Assembly: GCF_039523795.1 (NCBI RefSeq)
Contig: NZ_BAAAFZ010000006.1
Coordinates: forward strand, 62,001 to 126,000
Reading direction: 5' to 3'
DNA length: 64,000 nt
From: Craurococcus roseus
GTDB lineage: Bacteria > Pseudomonadota > Alphaproteobacteria > Acetobacterales > Acetobacteraceae
The stretch's first letter is position 1; each line of letters starts with the position of its first letter. Positions 45,253 through 53,510 of this stretch are shown piece by piece. The notes below the pieces were generated by a model that saw nothing but the letters and a program-made list of their open reading frames with translations, did no database searches and was not told where the DNA came from. The position numbers and the translations under genes are program-made.

Positions 45253-46236
45253 TCAGGCTTCGGCCTTGATGCCGAGGCGGGTGATGAGGCTTCCCCAGCG
45301 GTCGCTCTCGGCGGCGATGAAGCGGGCGAATTCGGCGGGGGTGCCGGTGACGACCTCGAACCCGGCCCGTTCCAACGCGGCGCGGGTCTGGGCGTCGCCG
45401 AGGCCGCGCTTCGCCTCCTCGGCCAGCCGCGCCACCTGCGCGGGCGGCATGGAGGCGGGCGCGACCAGGCCGATCCAGGCGTAGCTGGCGGCGTCCGGCA
45501 CCCCGGCCTCGGCGAGCGTCGGCACGGAGGGCGCCTGCGGGATGCGGCTCTCGGCCGTGACCGCTAGGGCGTGCGCCTGCCCGGACTGCACCTGCGGCAG
45601 GATGCCAGCGGAGATGACGAACATCGCTTCGATCCGGCCGGCGACGAGGTCCAGCGTAGCCTGCGGGAAGCCGCGATACGGGACGTGGACCATGTCGAGC
45701 CCGGCGCGGGACATCAGGTCCACCATGGCCAGGTGGGCGCCCGAGCCGGAGCCGACGGAGCCATAGGACAGCTTGCCGGGGTTGGCCTTGGCGTGGGCGA
45801 TGAAACCGGCGAGGTCCGTGGCGGGCACGGAGGGGTGCGTCACCAGCATCTGCGCGCCGCGCACCAGCAGCGACACCGGCGCGAGGTCCTTCGCCGGGTC
45901 GTAGGGCAGGTTCGGGTAGAGCGCCTTGGCGGTGGACAGCGGGGCGTTGATGGAGACGCCGATAGTGTGCCCGTCGGTCGCCTTGGCGACCGCGTCCGTC
46001 CCGATGGTGCCGCCGGCGCCCGGCCGGTTCTCCACCACGAAGGGCTGGCCGAAGGCGGTGGCGAAGTGGTTCGCCGCGGCGCGGGCCGCGGTGTCCGGCG
46101 TCGAGCCCGGCGGGAACGGGACGATGACGCGCACCGGCCGCTCCGGCCAGGCGGCCTGCGCTCGGCCAGGTGTGGCGGCCAGGGCTGCTGGCGCGGCGGC
46201 GCCGAGGGCGAGCAGCGCGCGACGCGGCAATTCCAT
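45253..46236 (-). CDS. Bug-family substrate-binding protein
   Basis: 327 residues with a signal peptide (RRALLALGAAAPAALAATPG, RAQA). WPERPVRVIVPFPPGSTPD, FVVENRPGAGGTIGTDAVAK, HVPYRGFPQATLDLVAGRIE and VPTLAEAGVPDA give a full set of motifs. It lies 81 bp downstream of the second phnE on the same strand and could be co-transcribed with the phn genes, though its ligand would be a carboxylate by family precedent. Confidence 0.92.
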   Translation of the reverse strand: MELPRRALLALGAAAPAALAATPGRAQAAWPERPVRVIVPFPPGSTPDTAARAAANHFATAFGQPFVVENRPGAGGTIGTDAVAKATDGHTIGVSINAPLSTAKALYPNLPYDPAKDLAPVSLLVRGAQMLVTHPSVPATDLAGFIAHAKANPGKLSYGSVGSGSGAHLAMVDLMSRAGLDMVHVPYRGFPQATLDLVAGRIEAMFVISAGILPQVQSGQAHALAVTAESRIPQAPSVPTLAEAGVPDAASYAWIGLVAPASMPPAQVARLAEEAKRGLGDAQTRAALERAGFEVVTGTPAEFARFIAAESDRWGSLITRLGIKAEA

Positions 46237-46317
46237 GTCGAGATGATCTCCCGTGTTCCGGAGGGTTGCTTGCAGCACGGAAAGACGCGCGCCGTCCAGT
46301 CCGGACGAGCCAACCGC

Positions 46318-47181
46318 TCAGGCCGTGGCGGCGGGTCCGCCGATGAGGCGGCGGCGCAGCCGGCCGGACACCCAGTCGATCGCCGCCACGGTGACGACCA
46401 TCAGCAGGATGATGAAGGCCACCTCGTCCCAGTGGCGGACGCGGATGCGCTCGGCGATTTGGAGGCCGATGCCGCCGGCGCCCACCACGCCGAGGATGGC
46501 GGCGGAGCGGGTGTTGCTTTCGAAGAAGTAGAGCGCCTGGGCGAGCATCACCGGCAGCACCTGCGGCAGGAGGCCGAAGCGCAGCCGCGCCAGCCGGCCG
46601 CCGCCGGCGGCGACCACGCCCTCCACCTGCTTGCGCTCCGCGTTTTCGATCGCCTCGGCGTAGAGCTTGGCGAGCACGGCGATCTCGGCGGTGGCGATGG
46701 CGAGGACGCCGGCGAGCGGCCCGAGGCCGACCGCGCGCACGTAGGCCAGCGCCCAGATGAGCTGGTCCACGCCGCGCATCCCGTCGAAGAAGCGCCGCAG
46801 GGAGAAGCGGAAAAGGGTGTTCGTGACGACGTTCCTGGCGCCGAGGAAGCCGAGCGGCACGGCGATCAGGGCCGCCACGAAGGTGCCCAGGAACGCCATG
46901 GCGACGCTCTCCGCCAAGCCGCGCAGGATGTCGAACCACAGCTCGCCCGGCGAGGGCGGGATCATGAGGCTGATGATGGTGCCGAGGCCGGCAAGGCCGT
47001 TCCACAGGCGCGCGGGCGAGAAGCCGAACCACCACAGCGCGCCGGCGAGCCACGCGGCGAAGAGGGCGGCGCCGGCGATCCGCATGGCGCGGCGGCCGGG
47101 CATGGCGCCGAAAGCGGCGGGCATCCGCTCCCGCCAAGAGGCGGCGTCGTTCGCGGCGGCAGCGGCGGCGGTGGCCGGCAT
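46318..47181 (-). CDS. phnE: phosphonate-type ABC transporter permease (second PhnE)
   Basis: 287 residues. Six-helix permease with the EAA-like loop GVVAAGGGRLARLRFGLLPQ. LWWFGFSPARLWNGLAG at the N-terminus, NVVTNTLFRFSLRRFFDGMR and FESNTRSAAILGVVGAGGIG are PhnE signatures. The ATG overlaps the stop of the first phnE by one base (TGATG). It pairs with the first phnE as a heterodimeric channel for PhnC. Confidence 0.92.
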   Translation of the reverse strand: MPATAAAAAANDAASWRERMPAAFGAMPGRRAMRIAGAALFAAWLAGALWWFGFSPARLWNGLAGLGTIISLMIPPSPGELWFDILRGLAESVAMAFLGTFVAALIAVPLGFLGARNVVTNTLFRFSLRRFFDGMRGVDQLIWALAYVRAVGLGPLAGVLAIATAEIAVLAKLYAEAIENAERKQVEGVVAAGGGRLARLRFGLLPQVLPVMLAQALYFFESNTRSAAILGVVGAGGIGLQIAERIRVRHWDEVAFIILLMVVTVAAIDWVSGRLRRRLIGGPAATA

Positions 47182-48116
47182 CAATGCGCGCCGCCGACGG
47201 CGCCGATGGCGCGGTGGCGCAGCCGCTCGGAGAACAGGTCGATGGAGGCCACGGCGAGGACGATGAGCAGGATGATGGCGCTGACCTCCTCGTAGTAGTT
47301 GAAGGAGATCACCTTGTAGAGCTCCTCGCCGATGCCGCCGGCGCCGACGAAGCCGATGACGCTGGCGGAGCGCACGTTGGTCTCGAAGCGGAGCAGCCCG
47401 TAGCTGAGGACGTTCGGCAGGGCCTGCGGCAGGATGGCGAAGCGGCACGCTTGCGGCCACGAGGCGCCGGATGCGCGCAGGGCCTCCCAGGGGCGCATGT
47501 CGGCGTTCTCCATCGCCTCGGCGAACAGCTTGCCGAGCGCGCCGGCGGTGTGGAGCGTTATGGCCAGGATGCCGGCCAGGGCGCCGACGCCGAAGGCCCA
47601 GACGAAGATCAGCGCGAAGACGATCTCGGGGATGGTGCGGAGCGCCTCGCAGGAGCGGCGCGCGAGCTGGTAGCCGAGGCCGCCGCCCGAGAGGTTGCGC
47701 GCCGCCGGGAAGGCGAGCAGCAGCCCGGCGCAAAAGCCGAACAGCGTGGCGAGCGCCGCCATGTTGGCGGTTTCGAACAGCAGCCACGCCCAGGAGTCGA
47801 GGCGGTACATCCAGAAGGCGAGGCTGCCTTCGGTGTCCGCGCCGGCGAGCAGGGCGTCCCAGCGCAGGTCGGGCAGGATGCGCCAGAAGTACTCGCCGAT
47901 CCGCGGCAGGCCGGCCAGGAGCGTGGCGGGGTGCGCTTCGCTGACCCAGGCGCTGAGGAGCAGGCAAGCGAGGAGGGCCGCGAGGGCGAAGAGCGCCGCG
48001 GCCCGCCGCTGCCGGCGTGCCGCTTGAAACGCGGCCTCGCCCTTGCCGATGGCGGGGGACCATGCGGCGGGGACGGGGCCGCCGCCGGCCGCCGCCGCGA
48101 GGGGGGTGGCGTCCAC
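47181..48116 (-). CDS. phnE: phosphonate-type ABC transporter permease (first PhnE)
   Basis: 311 residues from a GTG, as no ATG is suitably placed. The EAA-like loop is ALRASGASWPQACRFAILPQ; FETNVRSASVIGFVGAGGIG ends the PhnE core. An extended periplasmic loop of about 50 residues after the first helix (SEAHPATLLAGLPRIGEYFW) matches the longer PhnE type. It begins 17 bp after phnD and overlaps the second phnE. Confidence 0.92.
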   Translation of the reverse strand: MDATPLAAAAGGGPVPAAWSPAIGKGEAAFQAARRQRRAAALFALAALLACLLLSAWVSEAHPATLLAGLPRIGEYFWRILPDLRWDALLAGADTEGSLAFWMYRLDSWAWLLFETANMAALATLFGFCAGLLLAFPAARNLSGGGLGYQLARRSCEALRTIPEIVFALIFVWAFGVGALAGILAITLHTAGALGKLFAEAMENADMRPWEALRASGASWPQACRFAILPQALPNVLSYGLLRFETNVRSASVIGFVGAGGIGEELYKVISFNYYEEVSAIILLIVLAVASIDLFSERLRHRAIGAVGGAH

Positions 48117-48133
48117 GCCGCCCGGCCGTCCGT

Positions 48134-49132
48134 TCAGCGCCGCCGGCGCTCCTGCGCCTCGGTGCGGCGCAGGTCCACGATGAGCTGGAAGTCTTCGTGC
48201 CGCGCTTCGCGGTAGCCGACGCCGCCGCCGCGTTCGATCTGCTCGTAGATCTGCCGGTGGGTCTTCGGCAGGGCGAGGTGGAAGAGCTTCAGGTCCTCCT
48301 TGAACGCGGCCGGCAGGTCGGTACGCACGGCGATCGGGCCGTTCGGGATAGGGGTGGAGCGCCAGATGATGCGCAGGTCGCGCATGTTCAGCATCCCCTT
48401 GTCCACCATCGAGCGCAGGTTGCCGCGGGTGAAGCCCTGCGCCTCCTCGCCCTGGCCGGAGGCCCAGGTGACGCAGGCGTCGTACTGCTTCTGGAGCACG
48501 GCGACCACCGCCTGCTCGTGCCCGCCGCCGAAGCCGGTGCGCGAGAAATAGGGGCCGCTCTCCGGGTTGATGCCCTGCTGGCGCAGCGCGAAGCGCGGGA
48601 TCAGGTAGCCGGAGGTGGAGTTCGGGTCGGCCCAGGCGAGCGACTTGCCGCGCATCCCTTCGAGGCTGGTGATGCCGGAATCGGCGCGGACGACCATCAC
48701 CGAGATGTAGGAGACGGAGCCGTCCACCTCCTCCGGCACCACGAGCGGCTCGACGCCGCCGTTCGTGTCGAGCCACGCGCCGGCGTAGGCGGAGGCGCCG
48801 AGGTTCGCCGACTCTATCTGCTTCGCGCTGTAGGCCTGGAGCACGCCGCCGTAGTCGGAGGCCGGGAACAGGCGCACCGGGACCTGGAAGGTCTCCTCCA
48901 ACAGGCGCTTGTAGCCGTCGTTGCGGGCGAGGCGGTCGGTCTCGTTCTCGCCGCCCATCAGGCCGATGCGGATCTGCGGCACCTGCTCCGCCCAGGGACG
49001 CTTGCCTGGGGCGGGCATCGTGACGTTGGGGTCCACGGTGCGGCGCATGTCGGACTTCTGCGCGCGGGCGATGCCGGGCACGGAAAGGGCGCCGGCGGCG
49101 AGGCCGGCGGCGAAGAGGCGGCGGGTTGGCAT
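48134..49132 (-). CDS. phnD: phosphonate-type ABC transporter substrate-binding protein
   Basis: 332 residues. A twin-Arg-like MPTRRLFAAGLAAGALSVPG signal leads. IRIGLMGGENETDRLARNDG is the PhnD entry motif; VRLFPASDYGGVLQAYSAKQ, ANLGASAYAGA and WADPNSTSGYLIPRFAL are the binding-lobe blocks. Ligands in this family are phosphonates or phosphite. No C-P lyase or phosphonatase gene lies here, so the substrate is inferred from the family only. AAGGAG precedes the ATG. Confidence 0.93.
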   Translation of the reverse strand: MPTRRLFAAGLAAGALSVPGIARAQKSDMRRTVDPNVTMPAPGKRPWAEQVPQIRIGLMGGENETDRLARNDGYKRLLEETFQVPVRLFPASDYGGVLQAYSAKQIESANLGASAYAGAWLDTNGGVEPLVVPEEVDGSVSYISVMVVRADSGITSLEGMRGKSLAWADPNSTSGYLIPRFALRQQGINPESGPYFSRTGFGGGHEQAVVAVLQKQYDACVTWASGQGEEAQGFTRGNLRSMVDKGMLNMRDLRIIWRSTPIPNGPIAVRTDLPAAFKEDLKLFHLALPKTHRQIYEQIERGGGVGYREARHEDFQLIVDLRRTEAQERRRR

Positions 49133-49158
49133 GGGGCGAGCGCTCCTTGGTTGCGCCG

Positions 49159-49980
49159 TCACGCGGCGTTGGCGGCGACGGGTTCCGGGCGGTTGGCGGC
49201 GGCGGAGCGGCGCAGGGCGGCCGCCGCCTGCTCCTCGAACTCGGCCTCGTCCACGCCGTAGACCTCGCGGACGCGGGCTGCGGTCAGCTCGGCGGGCGGG
49301 CCGTCGAACACCACGCGGCCGGCCTGCATGGCGACGATGCGGTCGCAGTACTCGCGCGCGGTGTCGAGGTGGTGGAGGTTGCAGAGCACGGTGATGCCGT
49401 CTTCGCGGTTCAGCGCGTGCAGCGCGTCCATGACGATCTTGGCGCTGCGCGGGTCGAGGCTGGCTATCGGCTCGTCGGCGAGCAGCACGCGGGGCTCCTG
49501 GAGCAGCGCGCGGGCGATGGCGACGCGCTGCTGCTGGCCGCCGGAGAGCGTGTCGGCCCGTTGGAGGGCGGCGGCGGCGAGGTCGAAGCGATCCAGCGCG
49601 GAGAGGGCCATCGCGCGCTCCTCGGATGTGAAGCGCTTGAACAGGGAGGACAGCGCGGGGCGGTGGTTCAAGCGGCCGACCAGCACGTTCGTCAGCACGT
49701 CGAGGCGCTGCACGAGGTTGAACTGCTGGAAGATCATGGCGCAGCGCGTGCGCCAGTTGCGCAGCGCCTGCCCGCGGAGCGCGGTAATGTCCCGCCCCTC
49801 GAACAGCACGCGGCCTTCCGAGGGCTCGGTCAGGCGGTTCACCATCCGCAGCAGGGTGGACTTGCCCGCGCCCGATCGTCCGATCACTCCGACCATCTGC
49901 CCGGCCGGTATGGTGAGGCTCACGGCGTCCACCGCCGCCACGCCGCCAAAGCGGCGCCCCAGGCCCTGGATTTCCAGCAT
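49159..49980 (-). CDS. phnC: phosphonate-type ABC transporter ATP-binding protein
   Basis: 273-residue ATPase. Walker A is GRSGAGKST, the signature LSGGQQQRVAIARAL, and Walker B VLLADEPIASLD, with the switch His in LCNLHHLDTAREY. FNLVQRLDVLTNVLVGRLNH is specific for PhnC. First gene of phnC-phnD-phnE-phnE, divergent from a Bug gene with 142 bp between. Confidence 0.93.
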   Translation of the reverse strand: MLEIQGLGRRFGGVAAVDAVSLTIPAGQMVGVIGRSGAGKSTLLRMVNRLTEPSEGRVLFEGRDITALRGQALRNWRTRCAMIFQQFNLVQRLDVLTNVLVGRLNHRPALSSLFKRFTSEERAMALSALDRFDLAAAALQRADTLSGGQQQRVAIARALLQEPRVLLADEPIASLDPRSAKIVMDALHALNREDGITVLCNLHHLDTAREYCDRIVAMQAGRVVFDGPPAELTAARVREVYGVDEAEFEEQAAAALRRSAAANRPEPVAANAA

Positions 49981-50122
49981 CGCCACGCTCCCGCGTTTGG
50001 CGCGCCTATAGCGGCGGGCAGTGACAGCTTGATGACGCCTCGATGACAGGGATGTTGAGAGGCGCGGGGTTGCGGCCCCCGCGCGCCGCGCCGAACCTGC
50101 AACCAAACGCAGGAGGGAACGC

Positions 50123-51106
50123 ATGGTCCACCGCCGCACGCTGCTCGCCGCATCCTTGGCCGCGCCGCCGCTGGCGCGTGCCGCTTCGGCGCAGACGGGG
50201 GCGGCGGATGGCTACCCGAGCCGCCCGGTGGCGGTGCTGACCGGCTACACGCCAGGGGGCGTCACCGACACCGCCGCGCGTGCGGTGGCGGAGCGGATGC
50301 AGCGCGAGTTGGGTCAGCCGGTGGTGGTGGAGAACCGGCCCGGCGCGGCGACGGCGGTGGCGAACACGGCGGTCGCCCAGGCGCGGCCCGATGGATACAC
50401 GCTGCTGATGGGCACCTCGACTCTCGCCATCAACCCGGCGTTGCAGCCCACCCTCACGCCGCGCGAGCCGATGCGGGAACTGGTGCCGGTGGGCATGGTG
50501 TTCCGCACCGCCTTCGTGCTGCACGTCCACCCCTCCGTGCCGGCCAAAAACACGGCGGAGTTCATCGCCCACGCCAAGGCCAACCCCGGGCAGGTGAACT
50601 TCGGCTCCTCCGGCACCGGCGCGGTGAACCACCTTTGCCAAGCGCTCTTCGCGCAGCGGGCCGGGATAGAGGTGACGCACGTGCCGTTCCGGGGCGGCGC
50701 GCCGGCGCTTTTGGAACTGCGCCAGGGCCGCATACAGGCGATGTTCCAGGCGGTGCAGGAGGCGCTGCCGGTGCTGCGGGAGGGCACGACGCGCGGCCTC
50801 GGCATCTCCTCGGCCGAGCGCTCGCCGCTGCTCCCCGAAGTGCCGCCGGTGGCAGACACGTTGCCGGGCTTCGACGTGGTGTTCTGGCAGGGACTGTTCG
50901 CGCCGGTGGGGACGCCGGAGCCGGTGCTGGCGCGGGTCGGCGCGGCGCTGCGCGCTGCCACGGACGACCCGGCGCTCCGCGCCCGCATGGCCGAGCAGGG
51001 CGTGTCGGTGCAGACGGGCGACGCCGCCATGCTCCGCGATCTCCTGGCGCGGGAAACCGAGAGCTGGGGCAAGCTTATCCGGGAGGCCGGGATCAAGCCC
51101 GACTGA
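50123..51106 (+). CDS. Bug-family substrate-binding protein
   Basis: 327 residues. The signal peptide RRTLLAASLAAPPLARAASA ends before AQTG. YPSRPVAVLTGYTPGGVTD, VVENRPGAATAVANTAVA, HVPFRGGAPALLELRQGRIQ and VPPVADTLPGFD are the family blocks, with moderate drift from the consensus. AGGAGGGAACGC precedes the ATG. It lies divergent from phnC and just upstream of the acyl-CoA synthetase gene, 105 bp away on the same strand. Confidence 0.92.
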   Translation: MVHRRTLLAASLAAPPLARAASAQTGAADGYPSRPVAVLTGYTPGGVTDTAARAVAERMQRELGQPVVVENRPGAATAVANTAVAQARPDGYTLLMGTSTLAINPALQPTLTPREPMRELVPVGMVFRTAFVLHVHPSVPAKNTAEFIAHAKANPGQVNFGSSGTGAVNHLCQALFAQRAGIEVTHVPFRGGAPALLELRQGRIQAMFQAVQEALPVLREGTTRGLGISSAERSPLLPEVPPVADTLPGFDVVFWQGLFAPVGTPEPVLARVGAALRAATDDPALRARMAEQGVSVQTGDAAMLRDLLARETESWGKLIREAGIKPD

Positions 51107-51211
51107 TCAAGCCCGTTCGGGGGCGCCTTGCCCCGCTGGCCGAGCGGACGGCATTATCGGCATCATGAACGTGGCCGCAACGAAGCGGCCCGCCACAGGG
51201 AGCTTCCGTCC

Positions 51212-52852
51212 ATGCAGGGCCTGATGCAGGACCGTCCGCTGCTGATCTCCGCCATCCTGGAGCACGCGGCGCGCAACCACCCGGCGTCGAAGATCGTCAG
51301 CGTCCGTGCGGACGGCAGCCAGGCGCGGCACACCTGGCCGGAGGTGGCGGCGCGGGCGGCGCAACTGGCCCACGCGCTGACGGCGCGGGGGGTGCAACGG
51401 GGCGAGCGGATCGCCACCCTAGCCTGGAACGAGCACCGGCACTTGGAGGCCTACTACGGCGTGTCCTCCATGGGCGCCGTGCTGCACACGGTGAACCCGC
51501 GCCTGTTCCCGGACCAGATCGCCTTCATACTCGCGGACGCGCAGGACACGCACCTGTTCGTGGACCCGACCCTCTTGCCGGTGCTGGAAGGCTTGGCCGA
51601 GCGGTTGCCGCCTTCGCTCCGCGCCGTGGTGGTGATGGGCGAGGAGGTGCAGATCCCGGGGTCATCCAAGCTCTCCGGCAAGGTGGAGCTGCTGGCGCAA
51701 GAGGCGCTGATCGCCGGCAAGCCCGGGCGCTACGACTGGCCGGACCTCGACGAGCGCGACGCCTCCTCGCTCTGCTACACCTCCGGCACCACGGGCGAGC
51801 CGAAGGGCGTGCTCTACAGCCACCGCTCCACCGTGCTGCACGCGCTCGCCACCTTGCAGAAGGACGTGTTCAGCATCGGCGCGGCGGACGTGGTGATGCC
51901 GGTGGTGCCGATGTTCCACGTCAACGCCTGGGGCATCCCCTACAGCGCCGGCATCGCCGGGGCGAGCCTCGTCCTGCCGGGGCCGAAGCTCGACCCGGCG
52001 AGCCTGCACAAGCTGTTCGAGGAGGAGCGCGTTTCCTTCTCCGCCGGCGTGCCGACGATCTGGACCGCGCTGCTGCAATGGCTGCGCGCCGACCCGTCGC
52101 GGCGCTTCGCCACGCCGCCGCGGCTGGTGGTCGGCGGCACGGCGCTGCCGCAGGCGATCAACGCCGGCTTCGCCAAGGAGTACGGCGTGGACATCCTGCA
52201 CGCCTGGGGCATGACGGAGACCAGCCCGCTCGGCACCGCCAACGCCCGCAAGCCGGAGAACGCGGATTGGGACCTCGACCGGTTCCTGGACTACGCGCGC
52301 AAGCAGGGGCGGGCGCTGTTCGGCGTGGAGCTGCGTGTGAACGACGCTTCGGGCAACCCCATCCCGCACGACGGCGCGGCGTTCGGCGAGCTCGAGGTGC
52401 GCGGCCCCTGGATCGCCAGCGCTTACTTCAACCGCGCCGACGACCCGGCCTTCACGGAGGACGGCTGGTTCCGCACCGGCGACGTGGTGACGGTGGACGA
52501 ACTGGGCTGCATCGAAATCGTCGACCGGGCCAAGGACGTCATCAAGTCGGGCGGCGAGTGGATCTCCTCAATCACCCTGGAGAACACCATCATGGGCCAC
52601 CCCGCGGTGCAGGAGGCGGCGGTGATCCCGGCGCGGCACGCCAAGTGGGACGAGCGGCCGCTCCTCTTGGTGGTGCCGAAGCCCGGGACTTCGCCCACCG
52701 CGGAGGAAATCCTCGGCTACTACGAAGGCAAGGTGGCGAAGTGGTGGGTGCCGGACGCGGTGGAGTTCGTGGACGAGCTGCCGCACACCGCCACCGGCAA
52801 GCTTTGGAAGGCGGACCTCAAAAAGCGGTACAAGGACCGCGTGCTGGGCTGA
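51212..52852 (+). CDS. medium/long-chain acyl-CoA synthetase (AMP-binding)
   Basis: 546 residues. An ANL-superfamily ligase that activates a carboxylic acid through an acyl-adenylate. YTSGTTGEPKGVLYSHRS is the phosphate-binding motif, GMTETSPLG the adenine-binding A5, and FRTGDVVTVDELG the A7/A8 region with RAKDVIKSGGEWISS. The conserved C-terminal Lys is in TATGKLWKADL. GGGAGCTTCCGTCC precedes the ATG. Fatty or aryl acid specificity cannot be read from the sequence. Confidence 0.93.
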   Translation: MQGLMQDRPLLISAILEHAARNHPASKIVSVRADGSQARHTWPEVAARAAQLAHALTARGVQRGERIATLAWNEHRHLEAYYGVSSMGAVLHTVNPRLFPDQIAFILADAQDTHLFVDPTLLPVLEGLAERLPPSLRAVVVMGEEVQIPGSSKLSGKVELLAQEALIAGKPGRYDWPDLDERDASSLCYTSGTTGEPKGVLYSHRSTVLHALATLQKDVFSIGAADVVMPVVPMFHVNAWGIPYSAGIAGASLVLPGPKLDPASLHKLFEEERVSFSAGVPTIWTALLQWLRADPSRRFATPPRLVVGGTALPQAINAGFAKEYGVDILHAWGMTETSPLGTANARKPENADWDLDRFLDYARKQGRALFGVELRVNDASGNPIPHDGAAFGELEVRGPWIASAYFNRADDPAFTEDGWFRTGDVVTVDELGCIEIVDRAKDVIKSGGEWISSITLENTIMGHPAVQEAAVIPARHAKWDERPLLLVVPKPGTSPTAEEILGYYEGKVAKWWVPDAVEFVDELPHTATGKLWKADLKKRYKDRVLG

Positions 52853-52856
52853 CGGC

Positions 52857-52872
52857 GGCCCCAGCGGGGGCC
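52857..52872. terminator. short hairpin after the acyl-CoA synthetase gene
   Basis: GGCCCC and GGGGCC around AGCG in the 60-bp convergent gap, five bases after the stop codon. No T-run; weak candidate. Confidence 0.35.
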
Positions 52873-52912
52873 CTGCACACGTGCCCGCCCGGCGAGCGAC
52901 GCACGGAGCGCC

Positions 52913-53371
52913 TCAGGGGCGACCATCCGGCAGCCGCGCGACGTTCATGTTCGCGATCAGCCAGTCGCCGTTCCGCCGGACCCGCGTTATGGAGTACCGG
53001 ATGAAGGTCGCAATCAGTTCCGGCGAGGGCGGGCGGTCCATGTACATCTCCATGTAGCCGGTCTCGACCGAGACGTTGTCGGCGTAGAGACGCGTTTCGA
53101 CATCGCGGAACCGGACCAGGCGCCTTTGCGTGCCGCCGAGGTAGCGGTTCCAGAGGTCGCGGACTTCCGGACCGTGCAGCCAGAAGGGCTGCAGGGTCCC
53201 GGCGAACGTCGAGTCGGGAAGGTGCAGCGCCATCAGGCTGTCGAGGTTGCCGGCCTCGTAGGCCTGCACGAAAGCTTCTCGTGCACGGCTTATCTCAACT
53301 TGCTGCGCCAGGACTTGTTGCGGGGCTGCAAGTGTGATGGCCGTCACCAAGGCCGCTATCGTTGCACGCAT
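52913..53371 (-). CDS. secreted DUF4440/SnoaL-like protein (NTF2 fold)
   Basis: 152 residues: signal peptide of 22 residues (ITLAAPQQVLAQ), then an NTF2-type alpha+beta domain with REAFVQAYEAGNLDSLMALH and the FRDVETRLYADNVSVETGYM strand pair. Such domains act as binding folds or as ketosteroid-isomerase-like enzymes; a function is not shown. AAGGAAG precedes the ATG. Divergent from the cyclase gene across an AT-rich 139-bp region. Confidence 0.8.
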   Translation of the reverse strand: MRATIAALVTAITLAAPQQVLAQQVEISRAREAFVQAYEAGNLDSLMALHLPDSTFAGTLQPFWLHGPEVRDLWNRYLGGTQRRLVRFRDVETRLYADNVSVETGYMEMYMDRPPSPELIATFIRYSITRVRRNGDWLIANMNVARLPDGRP

Positions 53372-53510
53372 TGCCGTCTTCCTTTTGCTGCGAAGCAACA
53401 AGGCAGTATACGATTTTACCGCTTTACATGATACGCGGGTACCGCTTTCTGCCGGACTTGAACAAACTTCCGTTGCTCGGCCTGGAATCTTTAACGGAAA
53501 GGGCCCCGCC
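53372..53510. promoter_or_regulatory. AT-rich divergent promoter region with direct repeats
   Basis: The region between the DUF4440 and cyclase genes is much lower in GC than its flanks. TACCGCTTT occurs twice with starts 23 bp apart (bases 53417 and 53440), and TTGCT-GCGA-AGCAA forms a 5-bp inverted repeat near the DUF4440 side. These could be regulator sites; none is matched to a known protein. Confidence 0.35.
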
